Position numbers and translations under genes: made by a program
Shown here: positions 1 to 11,858 of the stretch, piece after piece
How positions within the stretch are numbered: position 1 is the first letter of the stretch
Layout of the letters: each line of letters opens with the position of its first letter
Assembly: GCA_026770025.1 (NCBI GenBank)
Contig: JAMXDE010000004.1
Coordinates: forward strand, 2,232,001-2,296,000
DNA: 64,000 nucleotides
Origin: Craspedostauros australis
Taxonomy: Eukaryota; Bacillariophyta; Bacillariophyceae; Mastogloiales; Achnanthaceae
Reading direction: 5' to 3'
The notes under the pieces: generated by a model
Database searches by the model: none
The model's input: only the letters and a program-made list of their open reading frames with translations
Told to the model about the DNA's origin: nothing

Positions 1-747
1 ATTGCTTCGCTCCGCCGCGCTTCGCGCGCTCCGACCCACCACACCCGTCACACTTTCTCCTCCGATCACCGTCGCTCGCCAAAAACGGAAGTTGGTGCTC
101 ATGAAGCTCGTCCAATGCGACCGCTGATCATGAGATTCAGATGCGAACGAACACCATCGCCTTAAGTAGAAAATAACCGTTCCGTTGCGAATCCTGTAAA
201 CGGCAAAGATGATTCTGTGAGAAGCCGGTTGTTCATGTGTCACAACGACGCGCCACATAGGACAGTTGCAGGTTCACCTTGTGGAAATCAGGTCGTGTGG
301 ACAAAGCCTCGCCACAAATTTGCGTGTCAGAGCAAGCGAGCAACGGACGTTTTGCGCTGAGATGTGTCGCGGTCTCCCTCCGCCATCGTCACCCCAGTGT
401 GCGATTTCGTCACAACTTTCATTCATACCACCAGTCAAACCGTTGCAACATTAATACCGCACATACGACTACTCGGACGACCACATAGCACGAAGCACTG
501 CGACAGTCATCACATCCTGAGCTCGGGAGCGACACTGCATCCAAGTCATTAGACTATTACAATACAATACATTGCTTTGCTTTGCATTGCATTACTAATT
601 CGACATCTCCCACCTCTCGAGTTCAATCGTCGGAGAGAGATCTGAGACTTTTGCCCATCATCCAAGAGAGTGCACCAACGCACAATCGCACCAACGCACA
701 ACCGCGACCAGAGCCTGAACTTGGAAGCCCAGGTTTTCACAACAGCC
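1..747. other. Intergenic / 5' leader of the TPR gene
   Basis: No gene is recognised here. Short open frames overlap on both strands without protein-like composition. The last part is the presumed promoter and 5' leader of the TPR gene that starts at 748. Alternating TTGCTTTGCTTTGCATTGCATT-type simple sequence lies near 570-595. Confidence 0.5.
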
Positions 748-3718
748 ATGGTGCTCAATCGCTTGCGCTCGAGACGGATTCGGTCTCTGGACCGCAACAG
801 CAGCAACAGGGGCACCGACGCGCCCAAACCTGTGCCGAAGCCTGCCTCGCACTCCACAGCCCCGAGCACCGATGACGAGGACACCCATCTCAATCGCCTC
901 ATCGCTAATCGCACAGGCGAGGACATCAGCACCATCATGTACGGAGAGAGCGTCATATGGCAGGCGCAGACACTCAGGGCTCGACCGCAATCCACAGCCG
1001 AGCTCGATCAATTCCTGCCCACCCTCACGACCGGCAGACAAACCGACATCAGCCTCATGGGCGAGGAACGCAACGGGCAGCCGCACAAGGCCGCTGCGCA
1101 ACGGACCAGCATACAACGCCGACCTTCGGGTCAGTCCGCATTTGAGGAGAACGTGGAGGTCTTCAAGTACGGTCGCCGGCGGTTGCTCAAGGAGATCGAC
1201 GCGAATGGTGCTGGTGGCAGCCGTGACGGACAAGGCCTGTCCACCGATATGAGCCTGTTCTGTTTGTCACTCCTCAAGACTGAGACGGCTCCCAGGGCCA
1301 AGTCTTTGTCGGAGCGCATCGTGCGAGATAGTTTGCAACAGCATTTGGATCTGTACACGGGAAGCAACAGCGGAGGCGCGGCCATTGGTTCTGGGCACGG
1401 CAGCAGCGGCGCGTTGACCGAGTACATCACGGAGCCTGTCGATACTTCTATGAGTCTCAGCAGCAGCGGCGAAGGCAGTAGCGCTGGCAGCACTAGTGAC
1501 AGTGACAGCAGCTATTCTGAAAACGGAAACGATGACAGCAGATATCTGCATCCTGGAGTCACCTCGTCCAACCCCAACAAGCTGAACTCGATGGCCATCG
1601 AATGTCTCAAGACCAATGATTATCAAGACTCAATCGATCTTCTCATCAGGTTACTGGAGGTCCAGCGCAAGATACCCAATGCGAAGACGTCCGAAACGCT
1701 CAGTCTGCTCGCCATTCTGCATCTCGCGTTGGGACACCTCAACAGATCCATCATCTTTGCCAAGGAATCGCTGCGGCAAAATCGGGAGGAATGCTTGCGT
1801 GAGGAGGTGTCCGTCAGCCTCATGACCATGGGCCTCATCTACTTCCACGGCAACAAGATGGACAAGGCGCTGTCGACGTGGAGGGAGGCGATGCAGATAT
1901 CCTGCTCCGTCTTCGGATACGACCATCCCTACGTCGCCGTCCTGCTAAACAACCTCGGCTGTCTCTATTACCAGCAGGGCGACTTCCCGGCCAGTCTCAG
2001 ATCGTTCTCGGAGTCGTTGGATTTGCAAAAGTCCTTCCTCAAGGCGTCGTCGGGCACGATCACGGACCTCCTCCTGCTCGACATTGCCACCAGCAAGGGC
2101 AACATGGCCGTCGTCATGTCACGCGACGGCAACACGGATTCCTCCATGTCGCTGCTCGAGGAAACGTTGAGCCTGCAGGAGTCGGTCCTGGGCCCCGGCC
2201 ACCACTCCCTCATCAAACAGACAAGGTACAACATAGAATGCCTCGGCGGCGCGCTGGCACGACCGGCAACCCAAACGCGCAGCCACATGTTCTTCTCCTC
2301 CAGCATCGCGGGCAAGAGCAGCGTCACGGCGAGCCGAGGCGCCGTGGTGGGCGGGGCGCAATCCTTCCCATTCGAAACGCAGCAAACGAAATCGACCATG
2401 GTCTTTGGCGACAACGACGGCATCCCCATGCGACGATCCGGCGCCGATTCCACCATGTACGCCATGCAGGAGACGGATTGCTTCGATTTCTTGGAGTTCG
2501 GTGCGCTGTCGGCCGAGTACACGCCGCGCCAGCGCGTGCGTGCCGCCGTGCTAGAATGGTTCGGCAAGCATCTGCAGGACATTGCCGATCATGCGCAGCT
2601 ACCGTTCGTGCCGGCCTTCGATGCGGCCAATCAGCGCAAGCGATTGCGCATTCCGATTGATTTGGATCGCGAGAATGTCGTGGATGCGGAGCTGTATTTG
2701 GAGGGCATCCATGAGCAGGCCCAGGAGCACCTGGAGGTGAGTGCAAGAACAGATGTCGTTTGTGCCATGTGCGCGCGTGTGAATGCGTATAGTACGCGAA
2801 TGTGCATAGTATGCCAATGCGAATGTGTAGGGCTCCTGGAGACATCATGCAATCACCTCGCCTCAAAACATACACTAGATCTCACCTTTTGACCTCCTGT
2901 TTTGACAACCCGTTCATGGCGCTCAACAACAGTACAACGAAATCGCGGAAGCAATCAGCCTTTTCGAAAGCGTGCTTCAAAGTCACAAGGACAAGTACGG
3001 CAATGTCCACCACCTTGTTGGAACCGCCCATCACAATATCGGACTTGTGCACATGTTCGACGAGAAGTACCACAAGGCGAAGAAGTGCTTCGACAAGGCA
3101 GCAGAGATTCGGAAGAGCGCGTTGGAGGCCGATCACCCTGACGTCGCATCCTCGCTGACCAAAATCGCCATGATACACTTGGCATGCCGCGATCCCGAAA
3201 GCGCCCGCGATACCATGCTGGAGGTCAGCAAGACGCTGCCTCGGGTGTTTGGGTACAACTCGATTCACGTCGCGCGCGCACTGAACAACCTCGCCCTATC
3301 CCACTACGACCTGGGCGCCCCCGTGGAGGCCAACCGTGCCTGCCTCGAGGCAAAGGATATTCTGAACAAGCTGCTGATCGATGATTCGACATCGTCGACG
3401 CGGACGCCAACCACCGTCTGCGTGGATCACAAGCGCATCATCGAACTGGCGATGGCCCGCACGTTGGGCAACTTGGGCTTTCTGGAATCGCGCCGCAAGA
3501 AGTTCAAAGAATCCGTCCAATCTTTCTCTGCGGCGGTGAAGCTGCTGAGGCGGCACCTGGGCGTCGGCCATGCCGACTTGGACCTCGCCAACCGCAACCT
3601 CGCACACGCAAAGGAGAGCTTGACGGCGGCTCTGACGGTCGAATCCGTCACAGCAGAGAGAGGTGGCTTGCCCGACATCACTCAGTTCCTGGATGCTTTG
3701 TGTGCGTACGGGGTATGA
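748..3718 (+). CDS. Kinesin-light-chain-like tetratricopeptide repeat protein (two exons)
   Basis: Exons are 748-2736 and 2933-3718, giving about 924 residues. The intron (2737-2932) begins GTGAGT, ends CAG, and splits the frame at phase 0, so a TPR motif is rebuilt across the junction (HLE + YNEIAEAIS). The first ~270 residues are Ser/Gly-rich and low complexity. After that come helical repeats of the TPR_10/TPR_12 kind, e.g. VAVLLNNLGCLYYQQGDF, NIGLVHMFDEKYHKAKKCF and ARALNNLALSHYDLG, typical of kinesin light chain and of the many KLC-like proteins of diatoms. TPR arrays bind partner proteins; no enzyme domain is visible. ATG 748 was chosen over the in-frame ATG at 670 because the 26 residues between look like leader and the 748 site has the better context (AGCCATGG). 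The specific partner and role are unknown. Confidence 0.85.
2737..2932 (+). other. Spliceosomal intron in the TPR gene
   Basis: The 196-bp intron starts GTGAGTGC and ends CAACAACAG. Reading straight through exon 1 runs into a stop by 2892. Splicing at phase 0 restores a continuous TPR frame. Confidence 0.8.
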
Positions 3719-4032
3719 TGACATTCGCGACGAGATTGAATGTGGCTCACGAACGAGAGAGATCAAGCGAAGTTACAGCATGATTCCTGCGGTGGAATAA
3801 TACACGCACGAGCAGGGAGGAGTTCGTAGGAAAAGCAAGATCTGTGCAAGTCCTGCCACTTCAAAAGAAAGCACGTCGTAGCAAATTGGTATGCCGATAC
3901 ATGTTAGTACTAGTATGTACGGTACGAGCTGCATGTGGCTATTCGTCCATCCAAGTCGTTGTCGAGGACACTTGATGCATGGCATCGACGATGTCCTCCT
4001 GTGAGACGCCATCGTTCATCAAACATATCTCC
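3719..4032. other. 3' flank of the TPR gene, no gene seen
   Basis: About 310 bp between the TPR gene and the convergent tRNA gene. Nothing beyond a presumed 3' UTR is visible. Confidence 0.5.
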
Positions 4033-4037
4033 AAAAA
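4033..4037 (-). terminator. Pol III T-run terminator for tRNA-Thr
   Basis: On the minus strand a run of five T lies about 11 nt downstream of the tRNA 3' end, the usual RNA polymerase III stop signal. Confidence 0.7.
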
Positions 4038-4047
4038 GAGAGTTCAC

Positions 4048-4119
4048 AGCTAGCGGCGAGAATTGAACTCGCGACCTTCTCCTTACAAGGGAGATGCTCT
4101 ACCACTAAGCTACGCCAGC
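4048..4119 (-). tRNA. tRNA-Thr (anticodon TGT)
   Basis: The minus strand folds into a complete 72-nt cloverleaf including discriminator T. The acceptor GCTGGCG pairs with CGCTAGC (one G-T wobble). The D stem is GCTT/GAGC. The anticodon stem TCTCC/GGAGA encloses loop CTTGTAA, placing TGT at 34-36, which reads ACA (Thr). The variable loop is AGGTC and the T arm is GCGAG/CTCGC with loop TTCAATT. There is no intron and no encoded CCA, as expected for a nuclear gene. Internal A and B boxes are in the usual D-arm and T-arm positions. Confidence 0.96.
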
Positions 4120-5661
4120 TGGTTGATGAGAGGGGATCAAACTATGCTACAAATATAATCAAATTGTGTGCTGCACCATTTTTCGACCTCTGGTGAAGCG
4201 AGAAGATTGGGACGGAAGAAGAGGGAGGTGTAAACCCATCATCACTTTCGCTCCAGAATCGTCGTGTTCCTTCGTTGCTTGCTATGCCGTTCGATCAGGC
4301 GTGGTGACACAAGACCGAAACATCTGTGTCTCGCAGACAGGTGTCAGAAATCTGCCTCGGATTGTGCAAGTTGCAAGAGCCCAAATAGCTTGTGGCACTC
4401 TGACAAAGCTTGCCAAACAATGAACGTACGTCCACCAAATGTGCATCCCCATGTTCCTCTTCATAGAACGCTCTATCCCCCTCCCTCCATAGCTTCGATG
4501 ACCTGAGGCGACGAGTGGACAAGAACATTCATCGCATGCTCGACCATCAATGAGCAGCTACAACCCTTCGCGAGCTTCCTCTTGCTACCCACGATTGCAC
4601 AAGAAATCTCATCCTGCCTGTCTTGAGACTCTGCAGCTTTCGTCATGGATGCATTGCTATCCACGATAATGTATTATAGAATAGAATATAATATAATATA
4701 ATATAATATCATGCTCTGCTCCGAGATGATTTGCGATAAGAAAAGGAGAGAAAAACTACAGCTTCTGTTGTTTGTGCGTTTCCGCAACGCAGTCGGACTG
4801 GTCTGACGATGGTGTCCTCGCAGCGACCGTTGGTGACGTCACATCATTCTCGCACCTTCGCTGAATCTCGCATTGGCGGACAAACTGATGGGAAAAGGTA
4901 TCCGAACAACATGGGAAGTTTGATTTGTTTCTCTCTTTTTGTTCCACACCGTCTCGCTTTTCCACGACCGTCACCCGGCAATGATGTCACACGCGTCTTT
5001 GGTTTAAATTCCGACGATGAACTTTTCTTCTTCTTGACAAGTGGTGGTTGGCATCGACCATGGGGGCGGATCGTGACAAGTTCGCACTCGCAGAGCAGAG
5101 CACTGTGTCGTCCACAGCGAGAGTGCCTTGCTGTGTTCTGACACCCACATCTGTTTCCAGAAGTTCCACACAACACGAGGCAGCAGAGCCGATCGCACTC
5201 CGACTGCAACAACACTCGCACAAGAAGAGTGCAAGTATCCGAAGGAAAAGCTCAGAAAGACACAACACAAGAGCAACGACGCAGAGATTCCAACACGGTC
5301 ACCACAGAGAAGTTGGAAAGAAAAGAACAGGTGCCGAAGAACGCCGAGCAGTATTGGACTCAGGTGCACAAAAGACGATCGGCATCGATTCCAATTCCAA
5401 TGGAGTGACCTCCAATTCAAAGAATTCCATTCCATTGCACAGCACAGCACAGCACAGCACAGCATTGCAGAAGACCATCCAAGTACTCTACCTGCACTCT
5501 CCTCGGCTTCAATCTGCTTGGTTTCATCATCAAACCAAGGCCACACAAGCTGCAGCAGCATTGTTGACACTGCCATCACCACAGGCAACAGAAGTCACAA
5601 CATCAACAGCACTCAAGACAACGACGAAAACGACGACAACGACGACGAAGAAGAAGCAACC
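4120..5661. other. Intergenic region and 5' leader of the RING gene
   Basis: No gene is supported. The open frame running into the RING gene from 5128 is low complexity and Ser/Thr/His/Gln-rich (CACAGCACAGCA repeats near 5440-5465). It is more likely 5' UTR than protein, though an N-terminal extension cannot be excluded. Confidence 0.45.
4670..4708. repeat. AT-rich pentanucleotide microsatellite
   Basis: TATAATATAATATAATA-type tandem repeat of five-base units (TATAA) in intergenic DNA. Confidence 0.8.
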
Positions 5662-5971
5662 ATGCAGAAGTCATCCGTCAAGCGGCTGTTCTTGATTATC
5701 GCGGCGATTTCCGTCTGCCATTTCTCGTGGATCATCAGCAAGTCTCACGAGGAGGATCTCAATCAGTATGAATGGACGTGCGACCTCAGAGCCAGCAACA
5801 CGGTGCGATATGACTCCGATGCAGGTGCATTGGCAATATCAAAACAAGAGACGAACAACCAAGACGCACTTGATGGCAACGATGCAGATATGGAGACTGG
5901 AGACCGCCGACAGCGGGCCTTGCAATTTGCAGAATTTGGAACGTTGCTTCAAGGCCGAACACAACTAGAGT

Positions 5972-6008
<37 letters not shown>

Positions 6009-7368
6009 GACGACGGCGAACAACAACAACAACAACAACAACCTTCGAAGGAACGCCCAAGAGAATGCCTACCCATTCGAAGGTGATAACGATCAGACCC
6101 AGCAATCCAGCTCCACAATGCTGCCCGTCCGGCAATGCGGATGTGATGCTGCAATCAACTACTTCGAATGGACGCGATCCAGCGAGGATTCTGACTCCCA
6201 ACATGAGGTCGACCAGAATTCACCGCCACAGCTGGATCAGAACTACTGCCATGTCCAACATTCTCACTGTGGGTACACATCCATCCCAACCAAACGCTAC
6301 GATTCAGATCTGAAGCGATGGGTGCGTTCTGCCGACCGTTCGTATCAAATCACATGCTTCACACCGACCACCACATGGCAGCTCATCCTGCGCATCACGT
6401 GGCTCATCACGGTTGTTTCCTTCGCCATACTTCTGTGGGGCTCCCTCTTCACATCCACCGGCCGCCATGCCTTCCATTACATCCTTGACACGTTCTGCTG
6501 CTGCTGCAAGGACCACACCAGCAAATTGACGACGTGGATTTACCAACAGAACCCGTACTTTGCCAACGTCATGATTGAACGATTCCTCAATCGCAATCCG
6601 GAAGAACGTCGCGCGATGGAACAAATCCGTGCGGCGGAACGCGAAGCACGACGTTCACGACGCAGCATCCGTGTCACCAGGGAACGCCGATTGGTGTTGA
6701 AGACCAAGGTTTATTCCAGTTCCACAGGCACGCTCGCCATCAACAGCGATGACTCGAATCGCAAGACGTTGGAGCACCTCGAAACCGGGTCCTGCTCCTT
6801 ATCATGCTCCTCTGCATCGTCGACATCATCGTCACCGTCGCCGTCATTGGGTTCCTTGCAACGCGATGCCAGCGATCAGGAGCTTGGCGACAATGAAAAT
6901 TGTTCCGCAGCCCCGGCATCCGATGATAGCATCGCAAGCCATGATTACGACTCCCAATGCACAATCTGCTTTTGCCCCCTGGAAGAAGGCGTGCGCGTTG
7001 GTGCATTTCCATGCACGCACACATTCCATGTGGAATGCTTGAAGGCATGGTTGGCACGGCGGAATTGCTGTCCATTATGTCTGCATCAGGATGTCGCCAA
7101 AGCAGAAACAGTTGAAACGAGAGAAGTCATCGAACCAGCCGCCAATAGCATATCCACACACAGGAGCGATGGCGACAGCGACGAGCGCGGTGACCGCATT
7201 CAAAACGATACCGACGACGCCATTAACGCTGATGAGGCCGTTGACGCTGATGATGACGACGATGAAAATGACGACGGCGCCCGCGAAGATGACGATGAAC
7301 CATCGGACGAAGAGGTACCATCGCAGAACGAAGAGCACCCGACGGCCACCGATCAACCTTCACGATGA
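5662..7368 (+). CDS. Membrane-anchored RING-H2 finger protein (probable E3 ubiquitin ligase)
   Basis: A 568-residue single-exon reading from ATG 5662. An N-terminal hydrophobic stretch (about residues 8-25) follows basic residues and reads as a signal anchor. A second, stronger membrane segment lies at about 239-263, followed by a Cys cluster (CCCCKDH) and a basic helix. The RING-H2 finger spans 433-473 with the order C-x2-C, C-x1-H, H-x2-C and C-x2-C (CTIC, CTHTFHVEC, CPLC). RING-H2 domains recruit an E2 and transfer ubiquitin; with two membrane segments this is probably a membrane-associated E3. The C-terminus is strongly acidic (Asp/Glu/Asn runs). ATG 5662 was chosen because it places the hydrophobic anchor at the N-terminus, whereas the upstream in-frame ATG 5128 adds 178 low-complexity residues. 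Substrate and compartment are unknown. Confidence 0.85.
5968..6042 (+). repeat. CAG/CAA-type microsatellite inside the RING gene
   Basis: AACAGCAACAGCAACAG followed by ACAACAACAACAAC, encoding Thr/Ala alternation and a poly-Asn tract between the two membrane segments. It is likely length-variable. Confidence 0.85.
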
Positions 7369-8214
7369 GGAATGATATCGCAAGAAAGGTATTCTATTAT
7401 ATTATGCACTAGAATATATCATATAAAATGCCATCTGCAATACTCTCCTACTCAACTCAACATAACTCTCGTCCTGTCTCAATCGTCTTGGCCGATAATG
7501 ATTCATTCCTCGATCTGTTCTTGTTGTCTGTTTCGGATTTCGCGTCGACTGTCTGTTTCGTGAGACCTCTCGAAGCGCTTTCGATATGAAACGAAGACAT
7601 ACATACATAGGCATACATACATACAGACAACGTGATCAACGAGACACAAAGCGTTTGACAAGAATTAACAATGTGCAACTTCGCTTTTTGCACTTCTCCG
7701 CAATGATCACCCATCAAAACTTCTCGCTATCGCAGCTCATGATACATGCGAACACGCTACCACATGCGCAATGAGTGCGTTACCGGGCGCTCTCGCTCTT
7801 GCGAGGTGCCCTTTGAGTCCATCATCTGGGGTTGGCCGGTAGCACAAGAAGCACGTACCATTGGCACGACCTTCCGTGTGATTTGACAGATGGCCGGAGA
7901 GGCAACTGCAATAGTTCGTGAAAAATCACTTCGAGAATCAGGCGGATTTACCAGGATCTTCGAGTTACTCCGACCCCACACCTCGACCGCCTCTGTCCAA
8001 AGCAGAAGCGGGGAAAGGGTGAACCATTCACACACAGTGAAAAACTGGATCACTATCATGCGATTTTGCTTGGCCTTGGACATTAAACAGACAAAAAACT
8101 ATCTTGGCAGGACTCGATAGGCCTGACGGTCTTCATCGTATTGATGTTATGTTTGTCCGAAATAGGGCCACTGGGTTTGCTTTGGATGTGTCGAGCACTA
8201 GTTTGTTCTTGTGA
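7369..8214. other. 3' flank of RING gene and unassigned DNA
   Basis: Presumed 3' UTR, then a CATACATACATA tetranucleotide stretch near 7600-7625. A 108-codon minus-strand frame at 7757-8083 is open but matches nothing I recognise, so it is not called. Confidence 0.45.
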
Positions 8215-8218
8215 TTAT

Positions 8219-8337
8219 GACCCGGGTTCAACAGGATCGATGGATATTCCCCGATGATTCCAAATTGCTGCCTCTTAAACTTCACACATCGATAGCCCTA
8301 TATGTGAGGACCCTACACAACCCTCAAGACCCCCCCC
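8219..8337 (+). repeat. Left terminal inverted repeat
   Basis: 8219-8329 is the exact reverse complement of 11744-11854. It continues into a run of eight C (the right copy has thirteen). Weaker similarity persists to about 8362 (CTCCTTTAGTT against CTCCATTAGTT). Confidence 0.9.
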
Positions 8338-8519
8338 TATCTCCTTTAGTTTATAAGTTATAAGAGGTTAAAGTTGGGTCATCGCGCCGGCCGGCCAAAA
8401 GATTTCTCGCGATGCTCCGTGGTAAGATATTTAGCGTCTTCTGCGACACCGTTGAGATCGGCAAAAAACATGGTGTTTAGATCCCAAACACGTTCAAACC
8501 ATGGCAGGATCGGTGTTTG

Positions 8520-8588
8520 GACGTCCCGTCCATGGTGTGCTCGACGTCCCCCCTATGCTGTGTTCGACGTCGCACCCATGGTGTGTTG
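8520..8588 (+). repeat. Three tandem copies of a 23-bp unit
   Basis: Units start at 8520, 8543 and 8566. Each begins GACGTC and contains a CATGGTGTG-like core (TATGCTGTG in the second). It is subterminal in the TIR element, a place where transposase-binding iterons are often found. Confidence 0.75.
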
Positions 8589-11393
8589 GATGTCGGGTGA
8601 TGTTCTCCGGACATTCTCCACAAGACTCCTTCCCGCGGCTCGTACGAAAGCAAGACGACCGATCCTGTTCTTCGCAGCATGTCATGACATTTCTTTTCTG
8701 TTCTTCGTGCAAAATTGTCTTGCTTTTCTTTCGAAGAAGCTCCTTCCGGTTCTTTTTGTTTCTTTCGGCATCCAAAATGGTTTGGTTCGATTCAGTCGTC
8801 GGCGTCAGCCGACCATTGCCATCCGTTGTTCGGACGTTACCCTGTGCTACAGGTTTCGCTGGCGTCATCTTCTGTTGTATCGTTCGTTAAGTAGAATTGT
8901 GTCATTCTGCGTCACATGATGTCGTCGCACCGGCTTCTTCTCCAGAGTGGGAGAATTGTGTGGGGACGGGCAGACGTATTCGATGGTGGTTTTGTTTGTT
9001 TCATCATGGTGGCTTGCTCCTGTTGGCAGTCATCAAGTACCCTACTCCTGTGTGTGTGTGTGCTCTCCCCTGCGCACCGCACACAATCACCCCCTTCCTT
9101 TCGTCTCCTTCGCGCAAAAGCAGAATGCCAAAGGCACATGCCCTCTTGCGTTTCCATACAGCTCCGTGAGAGACGGGGGAGACAACACCAAGGTGCGGGT
9201 CGCTGTGGAGGGGGTGGCGAGAGACGTCAGTTTGTCGTGGGCGATTCATCCTGTCGTTTACCGCTGCAGTTCATCGGGCAGCCTCTTGCAGTTGGTCTTT
9301 TGCAGACGTTTGCACGTCCCCCTTCAGACGAGAAATGATTCGCTAGTTGACCGGCCTTCGGCATCACAATACCATCTCTATATCAACATATCGTATGTGC
9401 GGGACAGGCCAAATCGGGAGGCCATGGACATGCCAGCACCTCGAGTCCGTGCACAGTCCATGTCTGGAGATGGTCGATGTCGCTCGGAGACTCGGCTGTG
9501 GTGGCAAATCCCGAGAGCAGCGTGCCGCACCCCTTGCCTCGGCAGCACGCTGCATTCATGCAAAACGTCCGCATCGAACTTGACGTCGCCGTATCTGATG
9601 TTGCATCACATCATACGTCATCAGCATTGGAGTCTTTCACCGCTATCACAACCCCTCATCTCATGATGAAGCATCGCAATGGCAGCAGCTTCCGTATCCG
9701 TCATGGCAGGCAGCATCAGCAGCAGGAGCACTGCACATCGCATACAGCTACATCCCGTCCACGTCAGTCTCCGTGCTTGTCTTCATCTCCATGCCCGCGA
9801 GCAGCTGCACCAGCAACATGGCTCGTCACATGAGACCGCATGTCTATGGCGCGGAAGTCAGTGTCCTGGTGCACAATATGGATCAACCGCCCATCCCATG
9901 CAGCCGCCTCCGATCGATGTCGGCATCCGGAGTTCGTATCGAGCTGCATGCCTTTCCGCGATGGTGACTGCGGCCCTGGCTCAAATTACAAGACCAAAAC
10001 GGCCAACAGTGGCTAACCACTGGCCCTCTTTGTCAGCATCGGTGTCCGCATCCAACAACCGCACACCAAAATCAGGACCAGCACGAATGCAACTCCTCTG
10101 ACGCGTTATCTCGTCGCGTCAATCTTCATGTCTCTGCCCAAGACGCACCAAAGAAGATGCCATCGAACCCTGCCGCATTTCACCACCTACCATACAACGT
10201 TATTATGAGGGCATTGCCCACAGCAACCGCAGCAGCATCGCAGCCCACCGCGTTGGATCGGATGCAGTCGCCACTATCAACACATCATTTCATGATAGCA
10301 GAGCAGACTACGTCGCATCCGATCCATTTGGTCATTCATTCTCAGATACGATCACGCTTGTGTGCGCCACAATGGAATCACCTTGCGGTTAATCCCTTTG
10401 CGGTAGAATCACATCGCAGTCGAATCGCCTTGCCGTCCAACCACCCGCCCATCTGCAGACCGCCACACTAACACGCCACTACCCCATTCATTCTTTGAGC
10501 CTATTGCATCCGCATCCAGTCAATGGTCACCAGCAGTACCAACACCATCGCGGCCTGTATGATCTAATCAAACTGACAACCGCACCTGTGTCCATGCCTA
10601 CCAGCGGCCTCCCACGCATCGTGGATAGCGCACACCGCCTCCATGCCTGTGCGCATACCCCTATTCATCTTCTTCTTTTCGAATACGAACCGCAACGGCA
10701 GCAAGCAAATGAAAAGAAACACGGCCGGTTGCGATGCACAGCACCAAAGCGATCGCATATCCAACTGCCACCGCAACATACCTACTAATGCACTGTGATT
10801 TCTGTTTCTCCCTCGGCATTGCATCCCTTCTGTCGCTACGTGCGGAGGCGTGTATGTTTGCAACAGCATCGGCAGTGGCAGTGAGACACCCACATCGACG
10901 ACAACCGATCCACTCCGCGCCAAAGTTTGGGACCGTATCCGTTCGCGGTATCGACGCGGCCCATTGCATCGTGAGACGTCGACGGTTGAGTTGATGGTGA
11001 CAGCACTACCTGCATCAACAGGATCATTCACAGGTAAGTATAGAAATAAAACCCATCTTTGATGCACGGACTTGTTCTCTGAACAACGCTGGTAAATGAT
11101 GGAAACACTTCATTGCAACAGCTAATTCAACCACACGTACGTACGTATAATACTGTAGTATACCCTAGTATATTCAATTATCTTCTATTATACTCTATTC
11201 TATCATATCAGTAGTTCCGTCTGATTCCTGTTGAACTGCAACAACAGCCACGAGAGTTTTTCATCCAACTGCGCGATCCTGTTGTGCTTTGCGGACGGCA
11301 ATCACGAGAACAACTCCAAACCAGCAACAGCAAACCCCTGGTGATGCCATACAAAACGCACTAATACATACCGATACAATACACCATCAGTAC
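8589..11393. other. Interior of the TIR element, no gene recognised
   Basis: Both strands were read. Plus-strand frames (for example 8947-9666 and 9679-10101) interrupt one another and lack motifs. Fragments with hydrophobic or His/Ser-rich composition near 9600-10500 could be a decayed or intron-rich gene. A good splice-donor-like GTAAGT follows CATTCACAG near 11033, but no consistent exon chain could be built by eye. Confidence 0.4.
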
Positions 11394-11440
11394 TAGGGTT
11401 AGGTTGGGGTTAGTACTGGGGTTAGGTTAGGGTTAGGGGG
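11394..11440 (+). repeat. Interstitial telomere-like repeat (TTAGGG type)
   Basis: A G-rich stretch of degenerate TTAGGG/TTAGG/TTGGGG units, with the G strand on plus. It lies inside the TIR element about 300 bp from its right TIR. TTAGGG is the expected telomere unit of stramenopiles. Confidence 0.75.
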
Positions 11441-11730
11441 CTTGGGGTTCGGGATGCCACCACCAGGCAACATCAAATGAGCAGCGCACCGCTGTTCCGG
11501 AAGCCCAGCAAGTCGTGGAAACCATGGGCGCCAATTCTGCAACGGACAATGACATGTCGTGTTGGACTAGCTTCCCACTTTTCAAACACTGATTGTCGAA
11601 CGGGAACCCCAATCTTTCCCGAAATCCACACTCAAAAGTATCAAAACAGTGACGTCTGTACGTCGCCTCCAAATTAGTTGTAGCCTTACCTCAAAACTAA
11701 AATTAAAATAACTTCTGAACTAATGGAGAT

Positions 11731-11854
11731 GGGGGGGGGGGGGTCTTGAGGGTTGTGTAGGGTCCTCACATATAGGGCTATCGATGTGTGAAGTTTAAGA
11801 GGCAGCAATTTGGAATCATCGGGGAATATCCATCGATCCTGTTGAACCCGGGTC
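11731..11854 (-). repeat. Right terminal inverted repeat
   Basis: Reverse-complement partner of 8219-8337: 111 bp identical, plus a thirteen-G run at 11731-11743. The right end is followed directly by TTAT. Confidence 0.9.
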
Positions 11855-11858
11855 TTAT

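Larger units (their letters stand above)
8215..11858. mobile_element. 3.6-kb TIR element without a recognisable transposase
   Basis: The element runs 8219-11854 between inverted repeats that are identical for 111 bp and begin GACCCGGGTTCAACAGG. TTAT directly abuts both ends (8215-8218 and 11855-11858), consistent with a 4-bp target duplication. The interior (about 8363-11710) has only short, overlapping open frames, none transposase-like. It contains a 23-bp tandem repeat and a telomere-like stretch. Identical TIRs suggest recent movement or repair, probably driven in trans, so I read it as a non-autonomous class II element. The superfamily is not assigned: TTAT does not fit piggyBac (TTAA), and I see no catalytic domain. 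Confidence 0.75.

Noticed and set aside
670-747. Upstream in-frame ATG for the TPR gene
   Set aside because: The 26 residues it adds look like leader sequence, and ATG 748 has better context. Kept only as an alternative.
5128-5661. N-terminal extension of the RING protein
   Set aside because: Low-complexity CACAGC-type sequence; the internal ATG gives a sensible signal anchor at the N-terminus.
7757-8083. Minus-strand 108-codon frame
   Set aside because: No domain, no homologous frame in the window, no supporting neighbours.
8374-9666. Plus-strand frames of 181 and 239 codons inside the TIR element, considered as transposase
   Set aside because: No DDE, HTH or zinc motifs; composition is Cys/Ser/Arg-rich as expected for noncoding DNA.
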